A DNA stretch of 64,000 bases from Bradyrhizobium tropiciagri (GTDB lineage: Bacteria; Pseudomonadota; Alphaproteobacteria; Rhizobiales; Xanthobacteraceae), in NCBI RefSeq assembly GCF_018130545.1, contig NZ_JAFCKF010000008.1, positions 1 to 64,000 of the forward strand, given 5' to 3'. A program made the position numbers and the translations under genes. The notes under the pieces were generated by a model. That model was not told the origin of the DNA. It made no database searches and saw only the letters and a program-made list of their open reading frames with translations. Of this stretch, positions 8,379 through 16,799 are shown piece after piece. Numbering within the stretch: position 1 is the first letter of the stretch; each line of letters opens with the position of its first letter.

Positions 8379-8864
8379 ATGAGCCTGGCCAAGCCGACAT
8401 TTCCTGCCCCCGACCACGATCACGGCCGTTGCGCCGCGGACGCGATGGCGCATGCCGAGCAGGTCTGTGCCCGCCGCGGCCAGAAATTCACCCCGATCCG
8501 GCGTCAGGTGCTGCAAGCGCTGCTGTCGAGCCATCGCCCGCTCGGCGCCTATGAGGTGATCGACGAGCTGGCCAAGACGATGCCGCGTCCGGCACCGATT
8601 ACCGTCTATCGCGCGCTCGACTTCCTGATGGAGAACGGCCTCGTCCACCGCATCGAGAGCCGCAACGCCTTCCTCGCCTGCGCCCACGACCATGACGAGG
8701 CCTCGATGGTGGCGTTCCTGATCTGCGACCATTGCGGCTCGGTCGGCGAGATCCCCGCCGCGCCTGTCGCGCAGAGCCTGACCGCCGCGGCGCGTGCCTC
8801 CGGGTTCATCCCGAAGCTCTCCGTGGTCGAGATCGCCGGCACCTGCGCGCATTGCCAGAAATGA
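8379..8864 (+). CDS. Fur-family regulator, Zur-like
   Basis: 161 residues. The N-terminal winged helix contains GQKFTPIRRQVLQALLSSHRPLGAYEVID and PAPITVYRALDFLMENGLVHRI. The C-terminal half has two CxxC pairs (CDHC and CAHC) that hold the structural zinc of Fur proteins, and a His-rich loop (ACAHDHDE). The arrangement resembles Zur rather than the heme-binding Irr of rhizobia, but metal specificity cannot be settled by eye. The start is uncertain: ATG 8379 follows GAGG closely, and ATG 8361 would add six residues. No zinc-uptake genes are adjacent. Confidence 0.85.
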   Translation: MSLAKPTFPAPDHDHGRCAADAMAHAEQVCARRGQKFTPIRRQVLQALLSSHRPLGAYEVIDELAKTMPRPAPITVYRALDFLMENGLVHRIESRNAFLACAHDHDEASMVAFLICDHCGSVGEIPAAPVAQSLTAAARASGFIPKLSVVEIAGTCAHCQK

Positions 8865-8892
8865 TCGAGCGCGGCCAAAGTCCTTACCGCGG

Positions 8893-9016
8893 CGTCGTCC
8901 CTGCGAAAGCAGGGACCCATAACCACCGTCCTCAATTGTTATACGACGCTGGAACGACAAGTCTCGTCCACAACACCGGCCGCGGCATATGGGTCCCTGC
9001 TTTCGCAGGGACGACG
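8893..9016. repeat. GTCGTCCC-family dispersed palindrome, copy 2
   Basis: CGTCGTCCCTGC-GAAA-GCAGGGACCCATAACCACCG on the left; the right end TATGGGTCCCTGC-TTTC-GCAGGGACGACG is its inverted partner. The interior resembles copy 1 (ATACGACGCTGGAACGACAAGTC). It lies between the Fur-family and DMT genes; the apparent peptide MGPCFRRDD in front of the latter is merely translation of this repeat. Confidence 0.88.
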
Positions 9017-9063
9017 CAGTCCGCCTAACAACAACACGGCAGCAAGCCGGCCCGCGAGGAAAC

Positions 9064-10020
9064 ATGTCGACCCAAGCGATCACAGCCCCCGTCACCAGGC
9101 CCGTCAGCGTCGGCCACGGGCTGCCGCCCGGCGCCATCGCCGTGATGCTGATGCTGTGCGTGAGCTGGGGCTTCAACCAGCTCGCGGTCAAGCTCGCGCT
9201 GCCCGACGTGCCGCCGATGCTGCAGGCGATGATCCGCTCCGCCGGCGCGCTGCCGGTGATGCTGATCGTCGGGTGGCTGCGCGGCGTGAAATTCTTCGAA
9301 CGCGACGGCACGCTCGTGCCCGGCCTCGTCGCTGGATTGATGTTCGGAATTGAGTTCGTGCTGATCTTCACCGGGCTCGTCTTCACCTCGGCATCGCGCG
9401 CTTCGGTGTTCCTCTACACCGCGCCGTTCTTCGTCGCGCTCGGCTCGCACCAGTTCCTCGGCGAGCGGCTGAGCGCAACACAGTGGAGCGGCCTGGCGCT
9501 GAGCTTTGCCGGCGTTGCGCTCGCGATCGGCGTGCCGCAGCCGAACGTCGATGCGAAGGTGTTGCTCGGCGATCTCCTGGTGGTCGGCGGCGGCGTGCTG
9601 TGGGCCGCAACCACGCTGGTCGCCAAGGGCACCAATCTGCGCAAGGCCGCGCCCGAAAAAGCGCTCGGCTACCAGGCCGCGGTGTCGGTTCCGATCCTCG
9701 GCTTCGCCGCCTGGATCTCGGGCGAGCAGATCACGCACATGCCGAGCGCTCTGTCGATTTCGCTGCTCGCCTATCAGGCGGTCTGGGTGGTGGGCTGCAC
9801 TTTCGTGATCTGGTTTGCGATGGTGAAGACCTATTCAGCCAGCAAGCTGTCGGCCTTCACCTTCGTCACGCCATTGTTCGGCGTGGTCGCGGCCTATTTC
9901 ATCATGCACGACACCCTGACGGCGGTGTTCGGCGTCGCCGCGCTGTTCGTGATCGCGGGCCTCTATCTCGTCAACAAGCCCGACCCGAAGGTGACGCCGG
10001 ATCCGAACGTTCCGGCGTGA
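9064..10020 (+). CDS. EamA/DMT-family transporter
   Basis: 318 residues with about ten hydrophobic helices in two EamA halves; the first half starts near AVMLMLCVSWGFNQLAVK and the second near LLGDLLVVGGGVLWAATTL. Such inner-membrane carriers usually export amino acids or other metabolites. I start at ATG 9064 behind GAGGA; the frame extends upstream to 8989 only by reading through a dispersed repeat. Substrate is not predictable. Confidence 0.9.
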   Translation: MSTQAITAPVTRPVSVGHGLPPGAIAVMLMLCVSWGFNQLAVKLALPDVPPMLQAMIRSAGALPVMLIVGWLRGVKFFERDGTLVPGLVAGLMFGIEFVLIFTGLVFTSASRASVFLYTAPFFVALGSHQFLGERLSATQWSGLALSFAGVALAIGVPQPNVDAKVLLGDLLVVGGGVLWAATTLVAKGTNLRKAAPEKALGYQAAVSVPILGFAAWISGEQITHMPSALSISLLAYQAVWVVGCTFVIWFAMVKTYSASKLSAFTFVTPLFGVVAAYFIMHDTLTAVFGVAALFVIAGLYLVNKPDPKVTPDPNVPA

Positions 10021-10054
10021 GGCCACGGTGCAAGGCGAAGCCCGCGGTCCGATG

Positions 10055-10068
10055 TTGATCTACATCAA
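10055..10068. promoter_or_regulatory. FNR/FixK-type binding site
   Basis: TTGATCTACATCAA is a perfect match to the FNR/FixK consensus TTGAT-N4-ATCAA. If the centre lies at about -41, transcription would start near 10103, some 25 nt before the ATG of the small gene at 10127. This implies induction under low oxygen. Confidence 0.7.
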
Positions 10069-10126
10069 TGTTGCCACCAACATTCCGTGAAGCCTACCAC
10101 GCGTGAGATGCCGTGGAGGCGCGCCG

Positions 10127-10315
10127 ATGCCAATCGATGCCACCGATGCAATCGAAGCCGGAATCCGGTCCGCGTTCACCGCATATTCCAGAGAGGATGA
10201 TCCGGACTGGCGCAGTTCGTGCTGGATCAAGCCGGATGAGTGCTCCCATTTGGCAAGGAGCATTCTGAAGGAATTGGCGGCTCGAGGCTTTGAGATCGTC
10301 AAGAAGCGGGCTTGA
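10127..10315 (+). CDS. Small conserved-looking hypothetical protein, 62 residues
   Basis: ATG 10127 has a strong ribosome site (GTGGAGG at 10113-10119, 7-nt spacing). The product is acidic at its N-terminus and has a helical C-terminal part (CSHLARSILKELAARGFEIVKK). I recognise no named domain and no signal peptide. A perfect FNR/FixK box ends 58 nt upstream, so the gene is probably switched on in microoxic cells. A hairpin at 10408-10429 follows. Function unknown. Confidence 0.7.
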   Translation: MPIDATDAIEAGIRSAFTAYSREDDPDWRSSCWIKPDECSHLARSILKELAARGFEIVKKRA

Positions 10316-10407
10316 ACGATGGTGAGATCCTGATCCGCCCGGCTCGAGCGGGCGATCCAGTACGCCGCGGCCTCTCGGCTCAAGCACTGGCGTCTCTGGA
10401 ATACTGG

Positions 10408-10429
10408 ATCACCCGCTTTCGCGGGTGAT
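10408..10429. repeat. ATCACCCGC-TTTC-GCGGGTGAT hairpin
   Basis: A perfect 9-bp stem with a TTTC loop, at the end of a larger imperfect inverted region (from about 10340: GCGGGCGATCCAGTA ... TACTGGATCACCCGC). The 10316-10620 gap holds this element and the repeat at 10473; I see no gene in it. Confidence 0.7.
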
Positions 10430-10472
10430 GACACCGCGCCGTTTGGCGTCTTGAATCGACCACCATCCTCAT

Positions 10473-10594
10473 CGTCGTCCTGGCGAAAGCCAGGACCCAT
10501 TGCCCAAATGTCGGTTGTCGCGCGACGCTGGGGCCGCTGTCCCGTTCATGTCCAAATGCGGTGGTTATGGATCCTGGTTTTCGCCAGGACGACG
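10473..10594. repeat. GTCGTCCC-family dispersed palindrome, copy 3
   Basis: The ends are CGTCGTCCTGGC-GAAA-GCCAGGACCCAT and GGTGGTTATGGATCCTGG...CCAGGACGACG, a slightly diverged copy in which compensatory changes (CCTGGC/GCCAGG) preserve the arm hairpin. The interior CGCGACGCTGGGGCCGCTGTCCC matches copies 1 and 2. Confidence 0.85.
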
Positions 10595-10620
10595 TTGGGG
10601 AGAGAGCGGTGCGCTCGCCA

Positions 10621-11496
10621 CTACCCCCGCTCGATCGGCAACTCCGCATCCTTCGCCCATTCGCCCATCGAGCCGTCATAGAGCGTCAGATTGTCGAAGC
10701 CGAGCCGATGCAGCTGGAACAGGTCGATGGTTGCGGAGATGCCGCCGCCGCAATAGGCGACGATGCGCTTGTCCCTGGTGATCCCCTGCGCAGCGAAGGT
10801 TGCCTCGGCTTCCTCGAGCGGCACGAACGTCTTGGCCTTCTGATCGATCAAGCTCGCCGCCGGCACGCTGACGCTGCCGGGGATGCGGCCGGGTCGGCCG
10901 TAACGGCTCGGCTCCAGCCCCTTGTAGAATTGCGGGCCGAGCGCGTTGACGATGACGGTGTCAGCTTCCGTGGTGGCGGCGAGCACGTCATGCTTGTCGA
11001 CGAACATGCCGTCCTTCGGCCGCGCCGGAAACGCGGCCTGCGGATAGCCGCCGGCAAGGCCAGTCTCGATGTCGCGGCCCTCGGCGATCCATTTGTCGAT
11101 GCCGCCGTCGAGCACCGCGGCGCCCTCGAAGCCGAGCGAGCGCAGCATCCACCAGAACCGCGTCGCCCACATCGCGGTCCCGATCGAATACAGCACCACG
11201 CGGCTGTTGGCCGAGATGCCGTGGCGGCCGAACGCGGCCTCGAGCTGGGCTCTCGGCGGCATCATGAAGCGCAGATCGGTATGGGCATCGGAGAATTCGG
11301 CCTGCAGATCGAGGAAATTCGCGCCCGGAATATGCCCGGCCTCGAACGTCTGGCGGCCGGAGACGACAACATAGGGAATATTGCTGCCGGCCGGCGCCGG
11401 CTCCAGATAGGTGGTGCAGTCGAACAGCCGTAACTCGGGCCGGGTCAGGATCTCGGCAAGTTCCGCCGTGGTGATCAGCTCGCTATGATCGGCCAT
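10621..11496 (-). CDS. Two-domain rhodanese-like sulfurtransferase
   Basis: 291 residues with tandem rhodanese domains: an inactive N-terminal one (containing the AGHIPGANFLDL signature) and a C-terminal one with the active loop CGGGIS, whose Cys takes the sulfane sulfur. The uncharged loop is closer to 3-mercaptopyruvate sulfurtransferases (CGSGVT) than to thiosulfate:cyanide enzymes (CRKGVT), so 3-mercaptopyruvate is the likelier donor; this is inference. The start at 11496 follows GGGAGG with a 7-nt gap; an upstream ATG at 11514 has none. Monocistronic, convergent to the small protein gene. Confidence 0.9.
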   Translation of the reverse strand: MADHSELITTAELAEILTRPELRLFDCTTYLEPAPAGSNIPYVVVSGRQTFEAGHIPGANFLDLQAEFSDAHTDLRFMMPPRAQLEAAFGRHGISANSRVVLYSIGTAMWATRFWWMLRSLGFEGAAVLDGGIDKWIAEGRDIETGLAGGYPQAAFPARPKDGMFVDKHDVLAATTEADTVIVNALGPQFYKGLEPSRYGRPGRIPGSVSVPAASLIDQKAKTFVPLEEAEATFAAQGITRDKRIVAYCGGGISATIDLFQLHRLGFDNLTLYDGSMGEWAKDAELPIERG

Positions 11497-11754
11497 GTCA
11501 CGTCCTCCCGGCATGTCTTAACGGGATGCTAAGATGCGCCGGATCACATGAAAAGCGGTCACTTTGCCCTTTGATTCACCCCAATTCGGCCCAATATAGC
11601 TGACCATGCAGGACGCCGCTGCATGGCTTGCGTTTGGCCTCAATCGGCGCCATAAGCTGTTGAATTCACTCCGAAACATGACCGTTTGGCCTGCCTCGCG
11701 CGCGGCCCATCGCCCCCTTGGTGAATGTCACCAAAACCTGATATTCGAGACGCC

Positions 11755-13044
11755 ATGAACAAGCCCGAGATTTTGCCGCAAGACGACGTCGCCGGTCCCG
11801 CACCGCGGCACCACACCACGCAGGTCATGGTCGGTAACGTCGCCGTCGGCGGCGGTGCGCCGATCGTCGTGCAGTCGATGACCAACACCGACACCGCCGA
11901 CATCGATGGCACCATCGCCCAGGTCGCCGCACTGTCGCGTGCCGGCTCCGAAATGGTGCGCATCACCGTCGACCGCGAGGAAGCCGCGGCCGCCGTGCCG
12001 CACATCCGTGATGGCCTGCGCAAGCGCGGCATCACCACGCCGCTGATCGGTGATTTCCATTACATCGGCCACAAGCTACTCGCCGAGTATCCGGCCTGCG
12101 CCGAGGCGCTCGACAAGTACCGCATCAACCCCGGCAATGTCGGCTTCAAGAACAAGCGCGACACCCAGTTCGGCGACATCATCGAGATCGCCAACAAGAA
12201 CAACAAGCCGGTGCGCATCGGCGCCAATTGGGGCTCGCTCGACCAGGAGCTGCTGACCAAGCTGATGGACGAGAACACCGCGTCAGCCAATCCGCGCGAT
12301 GCCCGCGCGGTGACGCGCGAGGCGATGGTGCAGTCGGCCTTGCTGTCGGCGGCCCGCGCCCAAGAGCTCGGCATGCCCAAGAACAAGATCATTCTCTCGG
12401 CGAAGGTCTCGGCCGTGCAGGACCTGATCGCGGTCTATCAGGAAGTCGTGCGCCGCTCGGATTATGCGATCCATCTCGGCCTCACCGAGGCCGGCATGGG
12501 CTCGAAGGGCATCGTGGCCTCTTCGGCCGCGCTCGGCATCCTGCTGCAGCAGGGCATCGGCGACACCATCCGCATTTCGCTGACGCCGGAGCCCGGCGGC
12601 GATCGCACGCTGGAAGTGCAGGTCGCGCAGGAATTGCTGCAGACCATGGGCTTCCGCACCTTCGTGCCGCTGGTTGCTGCGTGCCCGGGTTGCGGCCGCA
12701 CCACTTCGACCACGTTCCAGGAGCTGGCGCGCTCGATCCAGGATTTCATCCGCGACGAGATGCCGGCCTGGAAGACCAAATATCCGGGCGTCGAAGAGCT
12801 CAACGTCGCCGTGATGGGCTGCATCGTCAACGGCCCCGGCGAATCCAAGCACGCCAATATCGGCATCTCGCTGCCCGGCACCGGCGAAGCGCCGGCTGCG
12901 CCGGTGTTCGTCGACGGCAAGAAGTTCCGCACCCTGCGCGGTCCGGGCATCGCCGCCGACTTCAAGGCGCTGGTGATCGACTATATCGACCAGAAGTACG
13001 GCGCCGGCGCCAAGCTGCCGGAGACGGCGGGCGCCGCGGAGTAA
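11755..13044 (+). CDS. ispG: 4-hydroxy-3-methylbut-2-enyl diphosphate synthase
   Basis: IspG (GcpE) reduces the cyclic diphosphate of the MEP isoprenoid pathway to HMBPP with a [4Fe-4S] cluster. The 429-residue protein has the TIM-barrel half opening [17 protein letters not shown] and the C-terminal cluster domain with C310, C313 and C356 ([17 protein letters not shown]); E363 in NGPGE is the fourth ligand in this family. ATG 11755 gives the usual N-terminus; ATG 11725 is an in-frame alternative. ispA at 26.7 kb serves the same pathway but is not linked to it. Confidence 0.97.
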   Translation: MNKPEILPQDDVAGPAPRHHTTQVMVGNVAVGGGAPIVVQSMTNTDTADIDGTIAQVAALSRAGSEMVRITVDREEAAAAVPHIRDGLRKRGITTPLIGDFHYIGHKLLAEYPACAEALDKYRINPGNVGFKNKRDTQFGDIIEIANKNNKPVRIGANWGSLDQELLTKLMDENTASANPRDARAVTREAMVQSALLSAARAQELGMPKNKIILSAKVSAVQDLIAVYQEVVRRSDYAIHLGLTEAGMGSKGIVASSAALGILLQQGIGDTIRISLTPEPGGDRTLEVQVAQELLQTMGFRTFVPLVAACPGCGRTTSTTFQELARSIQDFIRDEMPAWKTKYPGVEELNVAVMGCIVNGPGESKHANIGISLPGTGEAPAAPVFVDGKKFRTLRGPGIAADFKALVIDYIDQKYGAGAKLPETAGAAE

Positions 13045-13073
13045 ATTCACTCCGCTCTCGCCCCACACTCAGC

Positions 13074-13236
13074 CGTCGTCCCGGCCTAGTGCGCAATTGC
13101 GCACGGGAGCCGGGACCCATAACCACCGGCGGTGGTTATGGCGCGAGATGGGCATTACGAACCTTCGCAAAACCCAATCCAGTGGTTATGGGTCCCGGAT
13201 CTGCGCTCCGCTTCGCTGCGCTTGTCCGGGACGACG
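13074..13236. repeat. GTCGTCCC-family dispersed palindrome, copy 4
   Basis: Left arm CGTCGTCCCGGC carries GTGCGCAATTGCGCAC (13089-13104) in its loop before GCCGGGACCCATAACCACCGG. The right arm GTGGTTATGGGTCCCGG...CCGGGACGACG has another, unrelated loop. The interior differs from copies 1-3 and itself starts with an inverted CCACCGGCGGTGG. Confidence 0.85.
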
Positions 13237-13316
13237 GGTATGTTTGCGGCGCAGATTGCGCTTCCACCGACGCGCGTTACGATGCCTCCCAATCAAGAAC
13301 CATTGGGAGCACGCCC

Positions 13317-14210
13317 ATGAGCTCGTTGTCCGGGAAGCAAGGTCCGCGCTACCGCCACCTCGCCGATCAATCCGAGCCCTATGAGACCATCGGCGTCGAG
13401 AAGCTGACGCCGATCATCGGCGCGGAGATCTCCGGCGTCGATATCGGCAAGCTCGTCTCCGACGATGCGCGCTCCAACCGCCAGATGGACGAGATCCATC
13501 GCGCACTCGCCGAAAACCTCGTCATCTTCTTCCGCGACCAGCATATCAGCCCCGACCAGCATCTCGCTTTCGGCCGCAAGTTCGGCGAGCTGCATGTGCA
13601 TCCGGCTGCGCCCAACGAGGGCGATCCGGCCCTGATGAAGATCTATGCCGACAAGGATTCCCCGCGCGCCAATGGCGAAGGCTGGCACACCGACGTGTCC
13701 TGCGATCTCGAGCCGCCGATGGGCTCGATCCTCTATATCAAGCAGTGCCCGCCACGCGGCGGCGACACGCTGTTCGCCAACATGTACGCCGCCTATGAAG
13801 CGCTGTCGGACCGCATGAAGGCCTATCTCGACGGGCTGACCGCGCTGCATGACGGCGAGCAGACTTATCGTGGGCTGTATGCAAACTATGGCGTCGCCGA
13901 CAAACGGGAGTATCCGCGCGCCGAGCATCCGATCGTGCGCACCCATCCGGTGACCGGGAAAAAGTCGCTCTACGTCAACCGCGGCTTCACCCGCTTCATC
14001 GTCGGCATTCCCCGCGACGAGAGCGATGCCATGCTGGCCTATCTCTACCAGCATGCCGAGAACCCACTGTTCCAGTGCCGCTTCCGCTGGACCGAGAACG
14101 CGATCGCGTTCTGGGACAACCGCTGCGCCCAGCACCGCGCGATGTGGGATTACTGGCCGCACACCCGCTCCGGCACCCGGGTCACCGTGAAGGGTGAACG
14201 GCCGGTCTGA
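13317..14210 (+). CDS. TauD/TfdA-family Fe(II)/2-oxoglutarate dioxygenase
   Basis: 297 residues of the taurine/2,4-D dioxygenase family. The metal-binding triad is visible as H124-x-D126 (WHTD) and H273 (CAQHRAMWDY), with a downstream Arg (TRVTVKG) for 2-oxoglutarate. The N-terminal part has the family VEKLTPIIGAEISGVD segment. Members oxidise sulfonates, phenoxyacetates or related compounds with O2. ATG 13317 follows GGGAGC. The open frame runs far upstream through another frame of ispG, which is only absence of stops, not a fusion. No transporter gene is linked, so substrate is open. Confidence 0.92.
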   Translation: MSSLSGKQGPRYRHLADQSEPYETIGVEKLTPIIGAEISGVDIGKLVSDDARSNRQMDEIHRALAENLVIFFRDQHISPDQHLAFGRKFGELHVHPAAPNEGDPALMKIYADKDSPRANGEGWHTDVSCDLEPPMGSILYIKQCPPRGGDTLFANMYAAYEALSDRMKAYLDGLTALHDGEQTYRGLYANYGVADKREYPRAEHPIVRTHPVTGKKSLYVNRGFTRFIVGIPRDESDAMLAYLYQHAENPLFQCRFRWTENAIAFWDNRCAQHRAMWDYWPHTRSGTRVTVKGERPV

Positions 14211-14342
14211 GTGCGCGGCTGAGCGCGATGCTTCAGCTCGGCCCAAAGCTTCAACCCAGTCCAAAGCTGCGCGGTGAGCAGGGGTAACCCTTGCGGGTCA
14301 TAGTATCCGCGAGCCGGTGAGCCCTATGATGCCGCGTCAGAA

Positions 14343-16736
14343 ATGGGCGTTATCACCATGCGACAGGTGATACTGGACGCGCGGAGCGCATGCTTGCGCG
14401 TCAAATCAGGTCAAGTGCCGTTCCCCGCGAGGACGATACGTCCTGCGGCTCCCCTGTGGTTCGCAGCGACCCTTGTGATGATGTGTCTCTTGGATGCATC
14501 GGGTTCCGGCGGCGCAGCGCGCGCACAGTCCAATGCCATCACCGGCGATTCCCAGCAGCTTGCACAAGCCAAGACCGGCCCTGCGGGCGACGCCGCGCCA
14601 GCCAAGGAGCAGCCGCAAAGCGCGGAGGCGCTTGCCCGCGAACTCGCGACGGCGCGGCAAGATATTCAACTGCTGCAGGATCTGCTGACCAAGGAACGCG
14701 AAAATTCGGTCCGGGTCGAGAATGCGTTGCAGAGCGAAGCCGAAAAACTGAAGAAGTCGCTGAAGGACGTGCCGCAAGGCAGCACGGCGGAGTTGCAGCG
14801 GTCGTTGCGGGATGAGCGTGGACGAACCGCGCAGCTGGAACAGGACCTGGCGGTGGCTCGTCTCGACGTCGACAAACTGGCCGCACTGCTGGTCAAGGCC
14901 AACGACGAGACGGCGAAGCTGAAGCAGGTTTCGCAAGACGGCAAGACGGACTTGCGCAAGCCCCTGGAGCAAGAACAGGAGCGGACCGCGAAACTGGAGA
15001 AGGACCTTGCGGCGGCGCGTCGCGACGTGGAAACGCAGACAGCGCTGGCGGCCAAGGCCGGCGACGAGGCGGCGAAGCTGAAGCAGGCTTCGCAGAGCGG
15101 CGCAGCCGGCTTGCAGAAGTCGCTCGACCAGGAGCACGAGCGGGCCGCGAAACTGGAGAAGGACCTCGCGACGGCGCGTCGCGACGTGGAAACGCAGACA
15201 GCGCTGGCGGCCAAGGCCGGCGACGAGGCGGCGAAGCTGAAGGCGGCTTCGCAAAGCGGCGCCGCGGACTCGCAGAAGTCGCTGGCGCAGGAGCATGAAC
15301 GGGCCGCGAAGCTGGAGAAGGACCTCGCCGCCGCGCGTCGTGACGTGGAGACGCAAACCGCGCTGGCGGCCAAGGCCGGCGATGAGGCGGCGAAGCTGAA
15401 GGCCGCCTCGCAAAGCAGCACAGCGGACTCGCAAAAGTCGCTGGCGCAGGAGCATGAACGGGCCGCGAAGCTGGAGAAGGACCTCGCAGCGGCGCGTCGC
15501 GAGGTGGAGACGCAAACCGCGCTGGCGGCCAAGGCAGGCGATGAGGCGACGAAGCTGAAGGAGGCCTCGCAGAGCGGCGCAGCGGATCTGAAGAAGTCGT
15601 TGGCGCAAGAGCACGAGTGGGCCGCGCGGTTGGAGAAGGAGCTTGCGGCGGCGCGTCGTGACCTGACGACTCAGGCCGCGCAGGCCGCCAAGGCAAGCGA
15701 TGAGGCGGCGAAGCTGAAGCAGGCCTCGCAAAGCGGTGACGCCGACCGGCAGAAGTCGCTGGAGCAGGAGCACGCACGGGCCGCGCGGCTGGAGCTGGAC
15801 CTTGCGGCGGCGCGTCGTGACGTGGAAGCGCAATCCGCGCAGGCGGCCAAGGCGAGTGACGAACTGGCCAAGGCGAAGCAGGCGACGGAAACCGGCGCTG
15901 CGGACCTGCGCCGATCGATGCAGAAGGAGCGCGAGCGGGCCGATGCGCTGGCGCAGGATCTCGCGACGGCGCGTAGCAAGGTCTACGCCTATGAGGCCCA
16001 GGCGGCCAAAGCCAGCGACGAGGCGGCACAGCACAAGCAGGCGGTGTCAAGCGATGCCGCCGAATTGCGAAAATCGCTCGACCGAGAGCGGCAGCGGGCT
16101 GAACAATTGTCGCGCGATCTCACGGCGAAAGGCCGCGAGCTCGATGTGCAGGCGGCGCGGGTAACCGAAGCCAACGCGCAGGCCGCCGGGATGAAGCAGG
16201 CTGCCGAGCAGGCCGCGGCCGAGCAGCGCAACCTGCTGCAGCGGGAGCATGGCAAGGCCGAGCAATTGGAGCGGGATCTTGCGTCGGCACGCCGCGATAT
16301 TGCTGCGTTCGCGGCAAAAGCGCCGCCCGTCGCGCCTGAGGTGGTCGCCACCGGCAGCACTGGCCGGTCGACGTCGGCGGCGTCGGCGAGCGCACCGGCG
16401 CGGCCAATCGACGATCGATCCGCTACGCCCCAAGCGGCGAGCAACACTGTGGTCCCTCCTGACGACGGAGCGCAGGAGGCGAGACTGATGGCACGGGCGC
16501 GCTTGCTGCTGGAACAGGGCGACATCGGTGGTGCGCGGATCGTGTTGGAACGCGTCGCCGAGACCGGCAGCGCCCAGGCAAGCTTCGCGCTCGCGGAAAC
16601 CTACGATCCGCAGACCCTCTCGAACTGGGGCACGTTGGGCACGCGTGGCGACGCGGCCAAGGCACGTGACCTCTACGCGAAGGCCGAGGCGGGTGGAATC
16701 AAGGAAGCAAAGGCGCGAGTCGAGGCGCTGCGTTGA
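14343..16736 (+). CDS. Large exported coiled-coil protein with 53-residue repeats and a Sel1-like tail
   Basis: 797 residues. An N-terminal hydrophobic segment (about residues 38-50, LWFAATLVMMCLL) is followed by an Ala-rich stretch ending near AARAQS, suggesting a signal peptide or membrane anchor. Residues about 110-660 are roughly ten tandem 53-residue units (core LEKDLAAARRDVETQTALAA), exactly 159 bp apart (14991, 15150, 15309, 15468, 15627, 15786 and on), predicted as continuous coiled coil. After a Ser/Pro linker the last 80 residues (RLLLEQGDIGGARIVLERVAE... KARDLYAKAEAGGIKEA) resemble Sel1/TPR repeats. No clear ribosome site for ATG 14343; ATG 14358 is the alternative. Probably a periplasmic scaffold; function unknown. 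Confidence 0.85.
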   Translation: MGVITMRQVILDARSACLRVKSGQVPFPARTIRPAAPLWFAATLVMMCLLDASGSGGAARAQSNAITGDSQQLAQAKTGPAGDAAPAKEQPQSAEALARELATARQDIQLLQDLLTKERENSVRVENALQSEAEKLKKSLKDVPQGSTAELQRSLRDERGRTAQLEQDLAVARLDVDKLAALLVKANDETAKLKQVSQDGKTDLRKPLEQEQERTAKLEKDLAAARRDVETQTALAAKAGDEAAKLKQASQSGAAGLQKSLDQEHERAAKLEKDLATARRDVETQTALAAKAGDEAAKLKAASQSGAADSQKSLAQEHERAAKLEKDLAAARRDVETQTALAAKAGDEAAKLKAASQSSTADSQKSLAQEHERAAKLEKDLAAARREVETQTALAAKAGDEATKLKEASQSGAADLKKSLAQEHEWAARLEKELAAARRDLTTQAAQAAKASDEAAKLKQASQSGDADRQKSLEQEHARAARLELDLAAARRDVEAQSAQAAKASDELAKAKQATETGAADLRRSMQKERERADALAQDLATARSKVYAYEAQAAKASDEAAQHKQAVSSDAAELRKSLDRERQRAEQLSRDLTAKGRELDVQAARVTEANAQAAGMKQAAEQAAAEQRNLLQREHGKAEQLERDLASARRDIAAFAAKAPPVAPEVVATGSTGRSTSAASASAPARPIDDRSATPQAASNTVVPPDDGAQEARLMARARLLLEQGDIGGARIVLERVAETGSAQASFALAETYDPQTLSNWGTLGTRGDAAKARDLYAKAEAGGIKEAKARVEALR

Positions 16737-16799
16737 TCAAACGATCGTCGCGGCACGGACGAACGCGCTGATGCGAACATCTTGCAAAGGAGTTGGCCG

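Noticed and set aside
8989-9063. N-terminal MGPCFRRDD extension of the DMT transporter
   Set aside because: It is translation of the repeat at 8893-9016; the real start has a ribosome site at 9056-9060.
11569-11582. Possible FNR box TTGATTCACCCCAA before ispG
   Set aside because: The second half-site is CCCAA, not ATCAA; only one half matches.
12228-14210. One very long frame from inside ispG to the end of the TauD gene
   Set aside because: The first part is an out-of-frame reading of ispG and the repeat; only 13317-14210 has family motifs and a ribosome site.
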